From: Amphiura filiformis
Lineage: Eukaryota > Echinodermata > Ophiuroidea > Amphilepidida > Amphiuridae
DNA: 64,000 nt
Direction of reading: 5' to 3'
Assembly: GCF_039555335.1 (NCBI RefSeq)
Contig: NC_092635.1
Location: 54,193,755-54,257,754, forward strand
Positions 46,265 to 57,352 of the stretch are shown one piece after another. How positions within the stretch are numbered: the first letter of the stretch is position 1; the number at the start of each line of letters is the position of its first letter. Below the pieces are notes generated by a model. That model was not told the DNA's origin. It searched no databases and saw only the letters and a program-made list of their open reading frames with translations. A program made the position numbers and the translations under genes.

Positions 46265-47024
46265 CTGTTGCGGAAAGAAAAGAAGAAAATGGTCAAACGT
46301 ATAGAAAGAAAATAGATCACCTGCACTTGCACACAAGGGCACCTCAGGATGCTTGAGGCTGAGGCTGAGGCTGGTACTAAAGCTACTGTTTATGCTGTTA
46401 CGGCAATACACCTTGGATCTGAATTGGTTGATCACTGATTAGTCTGCTTTTTAAGTTGGCCAATTGGATCCTGACCTCTACCTGTACTATATCTGTACAC
46501 TCCTTCATAAATTAATAGGGCACCCTCTACAATCAGCGACTGTGACTGATGGCAAATAGTTAGAACAAGGAAAACAAGTTTAAACCAACCGATGAAACCA
46601 CCTACCTTTTGATAAAACCCTTCGAATAACTTTTCCAGTAAAATATGATGTTCCAGCAAATTCCTGTCATAAAAATTTGAAACCTAAATATTGCTTTTGC
46701 ATGGCATGAAAATAATAAGATCGGCAAAAGAAGGGATATCAACAATCCCAACTCAGAACTGATCTGGAATCGGCCCTGAAATTGACTGGAGTTGTAGGGC
46801 ACAAAAGTTTGAAATTATTGACCTATCTGCTTGGGTTAAAAAACATGGGTTGTTCGAGTAAATTTCAACAAGTATACCTACTTTATAGAGCAAGGACTAT
46901 GTAAATTTACAGCACATCACTGCTTCTCCTTGGACACGTCTCTGCTTCTCTTCAAAATCTATTTAAAACCCGTCAGTTCACTAACCAGTGCCCGCATTCT
47001 TTGAAATATAATATGTCACTATAC
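46265..47024 (-). other. INTS14 terminal intron (760 bp)
   Basis: Ordinary intron sequence. Nothing else was recognised in it. Confidence 0.7.
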
Positions 47025-47090
47025 CTTATAGAAGACTTGTGTCTTGTCAGGCAGCTTCCTTGCATATCTCAGTATCTTCTGCACATCCGA
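47025..47090 (-). CDS. INTS14: INTS14, penultimate coding exon (66 bp)
   Basis: A 22-codon exon in phase 0 at both ends, between an ATTTCAG acceptor (47092-47091) and a GTATAG donor (47024-47019). It encodes SDVQKILRYARKLPDKTQVF then YK, matching TDVQKILRNARKLPEKTQTF in vertebrate INTS14. It is separated from the exon before it by an 8.85 kb transposon-filled intron. Confidence 0.95.
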
Positions 47091-48129
47091 CTGAAATGGG
47101 AAATATAGAGGAAAATACACAAATTAACTTTGTTTGAAGCCTAGGGTCTGTATGCACAAAAGAGTTAGACTGGGTCTAAAGTTAGACCTGGTAAAACTGG
47201 AATTTAGTTCCATCAGGAATGGTCCTTTACTCTTATTTCCTTCATAGAGTAGCTAGCAAATTCTAAAGATTTAAATGCAAAGTTCAAAAATAATACAAAT
47301 TAACTTAAAAAAATGTAAAGTGAAATGTCCTTCCTCCAGATACTAACTTCTACTTAGACCTGCCTGGGTCCTATTTCATAAAGCTCAACTTAGGATTCAT
47401 CCTAAGTAACTCTTCCTAACTTATTTAGGAAGAGTTCCAATACAATTCATCCTAAGTCAGGATCCTAGGATAGGAAGAATCCTATTTTGATTCTTCCTAA
47501 ATATAAAAAATATAAAAACAGTATGCCATGTATTTGTGGAAGAAGCTAATTTGCATATTCATGAGTTTGCTCATCAGAGAAGAAACCAAGATGGCCGCTT
47601 TTTCAATGTGCACACAAAAGTGAAAATGGTGAGTAAATTGCCTCAAATCATGGCTTATATGTATGATTTGGGGATTTTTCTTCATTTTTCTGCTAGTAAA
47701 TGACATTATTTTACCTATGTGCTTTTGTCTGGCCATAAAAATGTCAGAAAAAGTGAAATTTTAAAGGAAGTAAATCGGCGTCTGTGAGCTTCTGCATGTC
47801 TGTGGCATGGTGGAGGCACACGAAACCCTATGCAAATGTATAGGGGTAAACTTGAGCTTTTTAATGTCTTCACGGCAGACTCGTATTTATTGAATAGGCC
47901 TTTATTTTTGCCTAGACAGTTTACCATACACATCACGGTCAGGAATTGTGAAGTTTTCAGTCAGTAAATTGCGATAGGGAATAGGGGGGAGTAATTTAAA
48001 ATATTATTTATAGGCTAGGCATGCCATGCATAATTTTGTACTTGTAAGTTGTAGGGAGTACCAAATTCCTTTTTCAATCATGCATGTACTGCCATGTCCC
48101 GACTATTGTTCCACCGATAGCGTTCACAC

Positions 48130-49185
48130 GTACAATGAGAACTGTTATCGAGATTTTAGGCCTTGTAAAGTTTTGAGTACTAAAAAGCAACAGAACATTG
48201 AAATCAATTAAAATTCTCACCTTCAATTTTATTGAGAGTTTTAGTTTAGGCTTTGTAAAGCAATACTGACCGTACGATCATTACCAAAATCGAGGAAAAA
48301 GGGGTCATTTTTAGGGCTTGTCCATGGACAAAATTGTCTGTGAAATTGGAAAAATAGGGGTGTTTTAGCACAAAGGTCAGCAAAATTGAAATAAAGGCCA
48401 AGGGGTTCTTATTATTTTCTCCTGATCCAGTGGATAGCTGGCCAGATAAATAAATCACAGGAATAAATTTGGTCTCCTACTTCGTACTCAATCCCGTGAT
48501 CAATATTGTTCTCGGTTCTATTTCATCGTAGCCTTAGCATAGATTTGGAGAAATTTTGCAATAATAATTGTTTGGTTTATTTCATGCTGTCAAAAACACC
48601 CAACGCTAACGGGTGTAAAGCTTTAAGTTTAAGAGGCCTAAAAATCTTGATAAAATTTTATATTTCAATGTTCCATAAATTAAAAGCTACGGCACATTGA
48701 AATCAAGGATTTTATCAAGATTTTTAGGCCTCTTATTAAAACTTAAATTTTTGGGGACTTTTAATTTAGAATTTTAAACCCGTAAAGGTTTACAAGGGCT
48801 CAAGGCCTAAAATTTTGATAAAATTGAAATTGATAATTCCAATGTTCCGTAGCTTTTACGCAAAGGTTTACGAGACCTAAAATCTTGATAAAATCAGTAA
48901 AATCAAGAATTTTATTGAGATTTTAGGCCCCGTAAAGCTTTATTAGGCCTAAAATATCAATAAAATTGAAATTGAGAATTTTAATTGATTCCAATGTTCC
49001 GTAGCTTTTACGCAAAGCTTTAGGAGGCCTAAAATCTCGATAAAATCCTTGATTTCAATGTGCCGTAGTTTTTACGGGAATAGTAAAATCAAGAATTTTA
49101 TCGAGATTTTAGGCCTCGTGAAAGCTTTACTAGGCCTAAAATCTTGAAAAATCCTTGATTTCAATGTGCCGTTGATTTTAAATGT
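48130..49185. repeat. Cluster of alternating inverted ~45-bp repeats
   Basis: The block ATCGAGATTTTAGGCCTCGT plus AAAGCTTTA and its inverse (AAAGCTTTAGGAGGCCTAAA, ATCTCGATAAAAT) alternate at least eight times. They are often joined through AATGTGCCGTAGCTTTTACG or AATGTTCCGTAG segments. Any two neighbours can form a stem. Confidence 0.75.
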
Positions 49186-49947
49186 GCTTGTGTGGACATC
49201 AGCACATGAGTGAACACTGGCGATTAGAAGCTGAGCCCAAAGACCCAGTGGGCAACTGGCAGTCGAGTTTTGAAGCTGCCCCTAATAAAGTTTGATTTCT
49301 TTTTTTAAATTAACTGATCATAATGCTTAATTGTGTGTTTGATTTGCAGTTGATGCTGGTTATCAATGTGTTAAGTGGATTGGTTTGATTTCTATGAAGA
49401 GTCTGTGAAAGACGCAGTGGTCAGTGGATCTGTCAATGGTAAGTAGAATAATGAATGCCAACAGCAAACCCATGCAGATAAAAGATAAAAGAGAATTTAG
49501 AACTCTTTATTTACATGTAATGATGAAATCCACAATATGAAGAATGTTGGAGAATTGGGGTAAAATCTCTTGTAAAAATTTACCTTGTATTTTTTTTCAG
49601 TATCAGGTCCATGATTTAAATCAAAATTATTTTTAAAATTTAAAGAAATTCAAAATTCAATTCCATTTAATTCACACTTTTTAATATGTTCTTACTATTT
49701 TTGTCTTATTTTACAGGGGCATGATTTAAAAATCAACCTTGCGGCTGCCATGGTTGCAGGAGAAACAACACAATTTGTGACTCAAGAGACTGATCATATT
49801 CTTGATGATTATTCAATCTACATGTCCCGGCTACATGACTGGTACAAAGTAAATTCTTTAAATGACACTATAAATATCAGTATAAGGATTGGATAAATTT
49901 ATCTCTAAAATAAAAAGTAAATGGAAATACATATTACCTGACTATCT

Positions 49948-50614
49948 TTAAGGGCTGGGGTATGAACGTTTGGACAGTATTTATTTTGGGACATTAGAGC
50001 ACATCAGACATATCAATTGCATTCTGAATACGAAGAATGTCATTCTGATATCAAATAATTTTGATTTTTGAAATTCACAATTTAATACACATTTTATGGC
50101 AAATCATTAAAATTGATATTTTTGATATTTAACAGTACTTGAAGTAAACTTTATAAATCTGATGATTTATACTTAAAGTGTATGTAGGTGGGATGAAAAG
50201 TCGACGATCAATTGAAAATTTTGACCTTTCAGTATTGAAGATATGGATTTTTTTTCCAAAACACCAAAAAAAATAGGTCTTTTGGGAAAAAATCCATATC
50301 TTCAATATGAAAGGTCAAAATTTTCAATTGACCGTCGGCTTTTTCCTCCCTGCTACATACACTTTAAGAATATATCATTAGATTTATATAATTTACTTCG
50401 AGGACTGTTATATATCAAAATTTGAAAAATATCAAACTTTTATAATTTGTCATAAAATTTGTATTATATTGTGATTTTTAAAAATTAAAATTATTTGATA
50501 TCAGAAAGACATGCTTCAGATTCAGAATGCAATTCGATAGGTCTGAGGTGCTCTCATGTCCCACACAAAAATACTGTCGTAAACATAATAAACGCTCATT
50601 TTGGATCCCTTAAG
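49948..50614. mobile_element. Long hairpin element, copy 2 (667 bp)
   Basis: It begins TTAAGGGCTGGGGTATGAAC and ends TTTTGGATCCCTTAAG. Interior and arm order are the same as at 42611-43275, with scattered differences. Transcripts through it would fold back over about 300 bp. Confidence 0.87.
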
Positions 50615-50752
50615 ATGGACTAGAACTTAAAGTTACAAATGTTATATAATTTACAATTGCAAAATGCACCTACAGGTAAGTGCAATAACACGGTTCATGT
50701 CCATGGTTACATGAAAAAATTGTTGTGATATTCTCTCAAGTGGCAGAGCAAT

Positions 50753-51195
50753 TAGGGGCTGTGCAATAATTATGAGCACTGGTGGGAGGGTAATTTTTTG
50801 TTGGGGGAGATATTTTGGCAGCCAGGGGGTAGAAATTTCTGGCAAGCCGAGGGGGGGGGGGATTTTGACATTCATGGGGGCTGTGCATGTGCAATAAAAT
50901 TTCCGAACGGCTCTACAAAAATCACTTGCCCCCTCACGGCCTGCCAAAATCGCTTGCCCTCTCAGCCTGCCAAAAAATCTTTGGTCTAAATACATGTTGC
51001 GAGCGCAGCGAGCAGGAAAATTTGCATATTTAAGCATTTCCTTTTTTGGTGCCCCAAAAAAAAAAAAAAAATCGCTTACTACCCCCCACTCGGCTTGTCA
51101 AAATTGCACGCACCTCCCTTTCAGCTGGCCAAAAATGTGTTGCCCCCTCCCATTTTACCCTCCCACCAAGGCTTATAATTATTGCACAGCCCCTA
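50753..51195. mobile_element. TIR element, ~443 bp, 37-bp ends
   Basis: TTAGGGGCTGTGCAATAATT ATGAGCACTGGTGGGAGGG at the left is inverted at the right with few differences (CCCTCCCACCAAGGCTTATA ATTATTGCACAGCCCCTAA). The interior is G/C-run rich (GGCAAGCCGAGGGGG, TGCCAAAATCGCTTGCCC). No coding content. Confidence 0.82.
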
Positions 51196-51680
51196 AAAAC
51201 AGGACGGAAACACTTAAATATGCAAATTTGTCCACTTTATACAGCAACACCATGATTTCTTAAGGATCTCATTTGGCAGGAAATTTTCACTCCTATCTTT
51301 TCTATGAGTAAAAGAATGGCACTCAGTATTATTTTGAAAATTGAATAGCTTTTTGATGGAGGAATTGTTGTTTTTACTAGCCGTGTGAACGGTAAGGCAG
51401 GTTCAATATTTTGAGTTGTGGATGCTGAATCATGCTGGCGCATTTGCGGTAGGCCTATCCATTAAGGCAAAATATTGGACATTACAGTTGATGATATTAA
51501 AAACAGAAATTTATATAGTTTATTCTCATTCTTAGTCAATTGAGAGGGGGTCCATTGGTCTTTGACACTGGTGTAGGAGGTCCCCGATCCAACACTAAGG
51601 CCACTAAGATTAGAATATTTGTATGTCTTCCTCCAATCCTCGCGCAGAATTACTACATGAAGGTCCATGTCTATTAAACG

Positions 51681-52039
51681 GGGTCTGCGGCAATCATAAC
51701 ATTATGCCTTATACGAGCGTATGTTAGAAAAATAATTATCAAGCATGAATCACATGGTTTTATTTGAAACAAACTCATAATTGACCATAAAAACGAATAA
51801 AAACAGTCGGCTCTCAATACGCGATATTCAAAATTCCCGCACCAAAATTATCTAAGTGCAATGACGTAATGGTTACTAATTGTGCTCCATTGTCGTCCGC
51901 CTTCATTGTATTACTGAGACGCCATTGCACTCGACGTTTTTATGGTCACTATGAGTTTGTTTTAAATAAAACCATGTGATTCATGCTTGATAATTATTTT
52001 TCTAACATATAAGGCATAATGTTATGATTGCCGGAGACT
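51681..52039. mobile_element. Foldback, ~360 bp
   Basis: GGCAATCATAACATTATGCC, AATAATTATCAAGCATGAAT and CACATGGTTTTATTT.AAAC on the left are inverted on the right up to GGCATAATGTTATGATTGCC. The centre carries unique sequence with AATGACGTAATGG. Confidence 0.83.
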
Positions 52040-52041
52040 TC

Positions 52042-52284
52042 TTTTAAAGAGGAACCCCCGCCAGAGCAGTTCTTCTGGGGTGAACCAAACCTGCCTGGTT
52101 ATCAAATTAATCAGTGACAAGGTCATCTCTGAATTTGATAGGTGCTAATTGATGCAATTGCCAATAACATTAAAACATCAATTATCCCTTGTCAAATTCA
52201 GAGATAACCTTGTCACTGATTAATTTGATAACATGGCAGATTTGGTTCACCCCAGAACTGCTCTGGTGGGGCTTCCTCTTAAAG
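52042..52284. mobile_element. Foldback, ~243 bp
   Basis: TTTAAAGAGGAACCCCCGCC AGAGCAGTTCT.CTGGGGTGAACC on the left pairs with GGTTCACCCCAGAACTGCTC and TGGTGGGGCTTCCTCTTAAA on the right, with long inner arms (TCAAATTAATCAGTGACAAGG). It abuts the preceding foldback. Confidence 0.85.
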
Positions 52285-52444
52285 GTTATCATAACAATCA
52301 AAATGTGAAGCAAGTTTGTAGTGAACGTTTATGCAATAAACAAAATGATTTCCAAAATGTACTTATGATTTAAAGTTGCATTATGTTTTGTGTGTTTTAG
52401 TGTTTTTGATAATTGGTATAAAAACTAGTTAAGGTTATAGGCCA

Positions 52445-53693
52445 AATCACCCACCACTAATTGCAACAGAATCCATTTTGCATGCATTGCATCCATCTCC
52501 CAAAAGCTGACACAAAAGCATATCAAAAGTCCCCAAAAATTCAAGTAGTGGAACAGTGCCTAATTTGCATAAATCCAAAATGGCCGTTTATGCAGGGGGG
52601 GGGGGGGGTGAAATTTCAAATTTGGTCAATTTTTGCTAAAAACCACAATGTATTCCTCTCGTCATAAGGATTCAGAAATAGGCCTATCTCAGATCTACAT
52701 TTCATGAGTTACAGGGGAAAAGCTTAATATATGAGGTATTGTTGGTCAAAGCAGCCAAAAAAATTGATTTTCATTATCTGAATCAATATATTATTGAAAA
52801 ATAACACTTTGGTGTTTTGCAAAAGTTCATTCTACAAATCATAAGCTTTGAAAACTTGCTTAATTTATTGTTGTTTAAATGAGTTATGTACGTTTTACAA
52901 AAGTGTTGTTGTTTCAGCCCTCTTTACAACAACTCAAGAACCACAGGACCTACAAAAGTATATCTGTGATATTTGAATTCTTCTACAAGCTCGCCATGAA
53001 TTGAGCAATGCAATATTTGCTAAAGCTCACTACCATTCGCAAGATGCTGCGAACTACTTTTTTTTCTGCTGCTTCAACCAACAATACATCGTATACCGTG
53101 CTTAAATGTCAAAATTTGGACTCTACGGGGGAAAAAATGAAATATTCTCAGATTTTGAAATAAATGGTCTCATATTGTTCCACTTGCAAAGCATTTAATA
53201 AAAAGAATAGTTTGGCATATATCAAGTGGTTTGTTACCCTGGTAACATGGCAAAGATCAAATTCCATTGACCTTGACCTATTTTTGGATATTAACTATGT
53301 AACAAAATGCATCCAAAACAATGCAACTTTTCTCATTTTGATTTATTTTTGCCAAAGGAACAACTTGAGATCAGTTGGATTAAAATTGGAGCATATTTCC
53401 ATTGTAAACGACTGTGGACCCAAAATTTGACCTTTGACCTGTTTGCCTATAACTCAAGAACTTTATGTCAGAGACTGGAAAAACTATACTTTTTCTGTAT
53501 AAACATTGGTATGGTTTCTAACAAGATTTGACCAACTTTGAAATTTCACCCCTGCATAAGCGGCCCTTTTGGATTTATGCAAATTAGGCACTGTTCCACT
53601 ACTTGGACTTTTGATATTTTCTTTAATAGGCCTATACTTTTCTGAAATGAATGGTGATTAAATGGTTTCTGTTGCAGTTAGTAGTGGGTTAAA
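52445..53693. mobile_element. Foldback element, ~1.25 kb
   Basis: CACCCACCACTAATTGCAAC and AGTAGTGGAACAGTGCCTAA TTTGCATAAATCC on the left are inverted at 53530-53693 (GGATTTATGCAAATTAGGCA, GTTGCAGTTAGTAGTGGG). Its middle (52793-53055) is the repeat that at 32459-32715 flanks a MITE insertion. Confidence 0.78.
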
Positions 53694-53859
53694 CCCTGAA
53701 TTTCCTTAATTTGATTGGCCTATTAAAGAAGCCATCCCACTTTTGGGTTCAAGTTCCTCTATGTGAATTATGTTCTGTCTCATCATCAAAGTGAAGTATG
53801 TCAGTTCCTCTGTTATGTGGAGTACTGACCAAGTACTAGATGCAGTAGATGAAGTTTTG

Positions 53860-55150
53860 AATGATAAAACGGACATTTTGATGGTTAGCTATTATCAACC
53901 TTGACATACCTGTAAAGTTTCAGATTTGAATTCCTGAAAATAACGGAGTTAGACTAATTTTTTACCAAATCTGTGGATTTTAAACATGTTACCATGGCAA
54001 CAGAAGATAACGAAAACATATGTTTCAATTTACTCTACTGTTTATGGTTAGCTATTATCAACCTTGACATACCTGTAAAGTTTCAGATTTGAATTCCTAA
54101 AAATAACGGAGTTAGACTAATTTTTTACCAAATCTGTGGATTTGTAACATGTTACCATGGCAACAGAAGATAGCGAAAATTTTTGTTTCACTTTATTTTA
54201 CTATATATGGTTATCCTTTATCAACCTTGACACACCTGCAAATTTTCAGGTTCGAATTCATAAAAATAACGGAGTTAGACTAATTTTACCAAATCTGTGG
54301 ATTTTAAACATGTTACCATGGCAACAGAAGATAGCGAAAATAAATGAAATACATGTTTCCCTTTTTGACAATATATGTATAGCTTTATGTTTCACTTTAC
54401 TCTACTGTTTATGGTTAGCTAGTATCAACCTTGACATACCTGTAAAGTTTCAGATTTGAATTCCTGAAAATAACGGAGTTAGACTAATTTTTTACCAAAT
54501 CTGTGAATTTGTAACATGTTACCATGGCAACAGAAGATAGCGAAAATATATGTTTCACTTTTTTTGACTATATATGTATAGCTTTGATCAATCTTGACAC
54601 CCCTGCAAAATTTCAGGTTCGAGTTCCTAAAAATAACGGAGTTAGACTAATTTTTTACCAAATCTGTGGATTTTAAACACGTTACCATGGCAACAGAAGA
54701 TAACAAAACATATGTTTCAATTTACTCTACTTTTTATGGTTAGCTATTATCAACCTTGACATACCTGTAAAGTTTCAGATTTTAATTCCTAAAAATAACG
54801 GAGTTAGACTAATTTTTTTACCAAATCTGTGGATTTGTAACATGTTACCATGGCAACAGAAGATAGCGAAAATTTTTGTTTCACTTTATTTTACTATATA
54901 TGGTTATCCTTTATCAACCTTGACACACCTGCAAAATTTCAGGTTCGAGTTCCTAAAAATAACGGAGTTAGACTCATTTTTTACCAAATCTGTGGATTTT
55001 AAACATGTTACCATGACAACAGAAGATAGTGAAAAATATAAGATTCACTTTATTTTACTATAGATGGTAAGTTTATATCAACCTTGACATATCTGCAAAG
55101 TTTCAGATCCAAGTTTCAAAAAATAACGGAGTTAGACTCATTTAAACCCT
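53860..55150. repeat. Tandem array, eight units of ~163 bp
   Basis: The landmark TAACGGAGTTAGACT recurs at 53941, 54104, 54267, 54471, 54634, 54796, 54960 and 55124, giving spacings of 162-164 except one of 204. Each unit carries TATCAACCTTGACA.ACCTG, TTTACCAAATCTGTGGATTT and CATGTTACCATGGCAACAGA. Two sub-types (GGTTAGCTATTATC and GGTTATCCTTTATC) mix along the array. Open frames of 70-100 codons are by-products of the repeat. Confidence 0.93.
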
Positions 55151-55942
55151 TTTCCCCCTTGATTTTCATCAAAATCACAAAAATCATGCATGGTTTTTTG
55201 ACGTTTTAGCTAAGATAGGGACTCTAGGAAGAATCCCCTAAAGTTAGGACACCTCCTGACCCCTTCCTAAGTTAGGAAGAAACTTAGGAAGGATATTCTT
55301 CCTAAGTTGCTTTATAATATAGAAGATAGGATCAATCCTAAAGTTAGGAAGAGTTCAAGACTTAGGAAGAATCAATTCATCCTAAGTCCGACTTAGGATG
55401 AATCCTAAGTTTTATGAAATAGGACCCTGGTCTAACTTTAGCCCCGGTCTAACTCTTTTGTGCATACTGACCTAATGGTCTATTCCAGCTGAAATCCATA
55501 CACCCCCTAGGGAAGACTTGACCTTCATCTCCCACACAGGGGGTGTAGATGAAAGTTTCTGGTTTACCCGCTCCCACCAAAAAAATAACATCTCATTTAT
55601 AGAACCCATACTTTTTCTCTTAAATGTCATCTTTACTTGTCTCCATATCTAGCACAAACTGCGCTAGATCACACTCGCCTTTTTTCTAACGAAACATATA
55701 TAATGTTAAATTCTAGGCCAGTACAATACCTACTAGCATACTAATATATTTTATAGGTATTTTCAACAAAGATTTTCATTTCTATATCAAGTTATTCATC
55801 CTTTTCTGCTTTTTTATGGTAAACTTTATTCTAAAAACTGTACATTTGTGTGCAAATTGAGGGGGCTATTTATAACAACAACTTGAGATCAGTGTTGTGA
55901 GCCATTCAAATATTGGCACATTATTTATGTAGTTTTTTTTAC

Positions 55943-56061
55943 CTGTAGACCAGACGGTTTTATCCAAACAACTGGGTTTTGCCCATAGCTACGCTTTTCT
56001 GGAGGTCTCACTGGAAAAGGACTCTTGCTGTCTTCATCTCCATATGGGTTACTTTCAAAAG
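55943..56061 (-). CDS. INTS14: INTS14, coding exon (PPEKRSYGQNPVVWIKPSGLQ)
   Basis: A 119-bp exon with acceptor at 56063-56062 and donor GTAAAA at 55942-55937, starting in phase 1 and ending in phase 0. It encodes FESNPYGDEDSKSPFPVRPP then EKRSYGQNPVVWIKPSGLQ, matching ENPYGEDDNKSPFPL and KRSYAQNVTVWIKPSGLQ of vertebrate INTS14. The first codon is completed by the G left by the exon at 62203. Confidence 0.96.
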
Positions 56062-57352
56062 CTATCAACAGAAAAGAAAAATACACAAAATATGCCAATT
56101 AGATGTGAACATAGTTTAGTAGAATTTTGGTGACATATTCATCAAAAAATTAATGTAGGCATTTATGCAGGGGCGGATCCAGGACGGCAAACTACCGGGG
56201 TGCTAAAATTTGTAGACAAGGCGGTTCTCGAACCATGAGTCACAATTACTTTTGGCATTAGTAAATGAACCTGCAACAACCCATGGTGACCCCGAAATAA
56301 CCTTCCAAAAATTTGGCTCTAACTGTACCCACAAAGTTTCATGCCCATACAATAGTTTTTAGTAATTTGACCTAAGATGACCCCGGATTACCCCAAAATG
56401 ACCTGAAAATCTAATCAGGTCGAGAACCTTTGGTTGCCCTATTCCCCACCAAGTTACGTCACTGTACCCCATACGGATCTCCAGATATTTTTTTCACAGG
56501 GTATTTGGCTTGTTAACTTCTGCCTTGACCTCCTTGCATCACTGAGCAGCTCGACACACTTGCCCATATCACTGTTCAAAATTCAGCTCGATACGTCATA
56601 GCATAGACCATTAAATGGTCTATGGTCAAAGCATGCTGAAATACATAGCCTGAGAGCAACTTAATCCAAATTTCAAGAAAACATTTGACCTCAAATGACC
56701 TATGGTGACCTTGAAATTATGTGACACAACACCATAACATAAAGACCTGCATACTTCACCTATGGCCCAAGTTTGAAATAAAATTGGATCGATTGAGCCC
56801 ATTATTGGTCGAGCTATGAGTTTTATTATGTTTGCATAGCTAAAACAGTGTTACTACATTATAGCGAATGAAGAAATGAAAGAGGAAGAACTGAAAAAAA
56901 AAACATTATTTTTTTAATTTTATTATTTACAACATTCGGCGAAATGCCAGGCAAAACCCAATATAAACAAACAATAAATTGAAGGGATGCCTATACATGA
57001 ATAACACCAAAATCAAACAGAGAGAATAAATAAAAACACAAAAAGGTACCAAAACATGCCAAACAGACAAAAGAAGCAAAAGGAAATAACAAAAAGATAC
57101 GGGCTAAATGATGTGGGATTGGACAGTCAATTTGAAGGCCTGAAGGGAAGTGGACTTGACAATGACTTCCGGTCAGTAATGCCAAAACGAAGGAGCGCAA
57201 GGATAGAAATAATATACAACTGTCAGGAAGACAGATGCTTCCTGTACTGGCTCATATCTGGACCACACTGGACACTATAACTTGGCAGTGAAAACTTGTT
57301 TTCATTGTAAACTCAGTACTTCCATATAATGTGAAAAACATTTGACTTCGGG

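Larger units (their letters stand above)
47148..55475. other. 8.3 kb interval bounded by inverted related sequences
   Basis: At the left, GTATGCACAAAAGAGTTAGA (47151 on) and GGGTCCTATTTCATAAAGC with TTAGGATTCATCCTAAG (47366 on). At the right, in inverse order and orientation, CTTAGGATGAATCCTAAG, TTTTATGAAATAGGACCC (to 55427) and TCTAACTCTTTTGTGCATAC (to about 55472). GGGTCC.TATTTCATAAA ends resemble TIRs of PIF/Harbinger-like elements. The left side carries about 165 extra bp between the two motifs. No transposase is visible, so it could be one large element or two inverted copies of a small one. The whole interval is within an INTS14 intron. Confidence 0.5.
47091..55942 (-). other. INTS14 intron, 8.85 kb
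   Basis: No host exon. It contains the inverted-end interval (47148-55475), the GGCCTAAAATCTTGAT inverted-repeat cluster (48130-49185), a long hairpin (49948-50614), a TIR element (50753-51195), three foldbacks (51681-53693), the ~163-bp array (53860-55150) and a CCATACACCCCC-family fragment (55478-55560). A possible plus-strand exon at 49717-49848 (44 open codons between TTTTACAG and GTAAAT) has no recognisable protein match. Confidence 0.7.

Noticed and set aside
46265-46435. N-terminal extension of the last INTS14 exon
   Set aside because: The open frame continues upstream but the sequence does not resemble INTS14. A clear CAG acceptor and the KELNRLR junction place the exon start at 46264.
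48997-49198. CRISPR-like spacing of repeats
   Set aside because: The repeats alternate in orientation and vary in spacing. The organism is an animal.
54157-55063. 100- and 73-codon frames in the 163-bp array
   Set aside because: The periodic sequence keeps one frame open by chance and the encoded peptides repeat with the array.
57056-57280. 74-codon plus-strand frame just upstream of the TLR
   Set aside because: No secretion signal or LRR relation, a stop before the TLR, and the composition looks like transposon remnant (DFRSVMPKRRSARI). It is not joined to the receptor.
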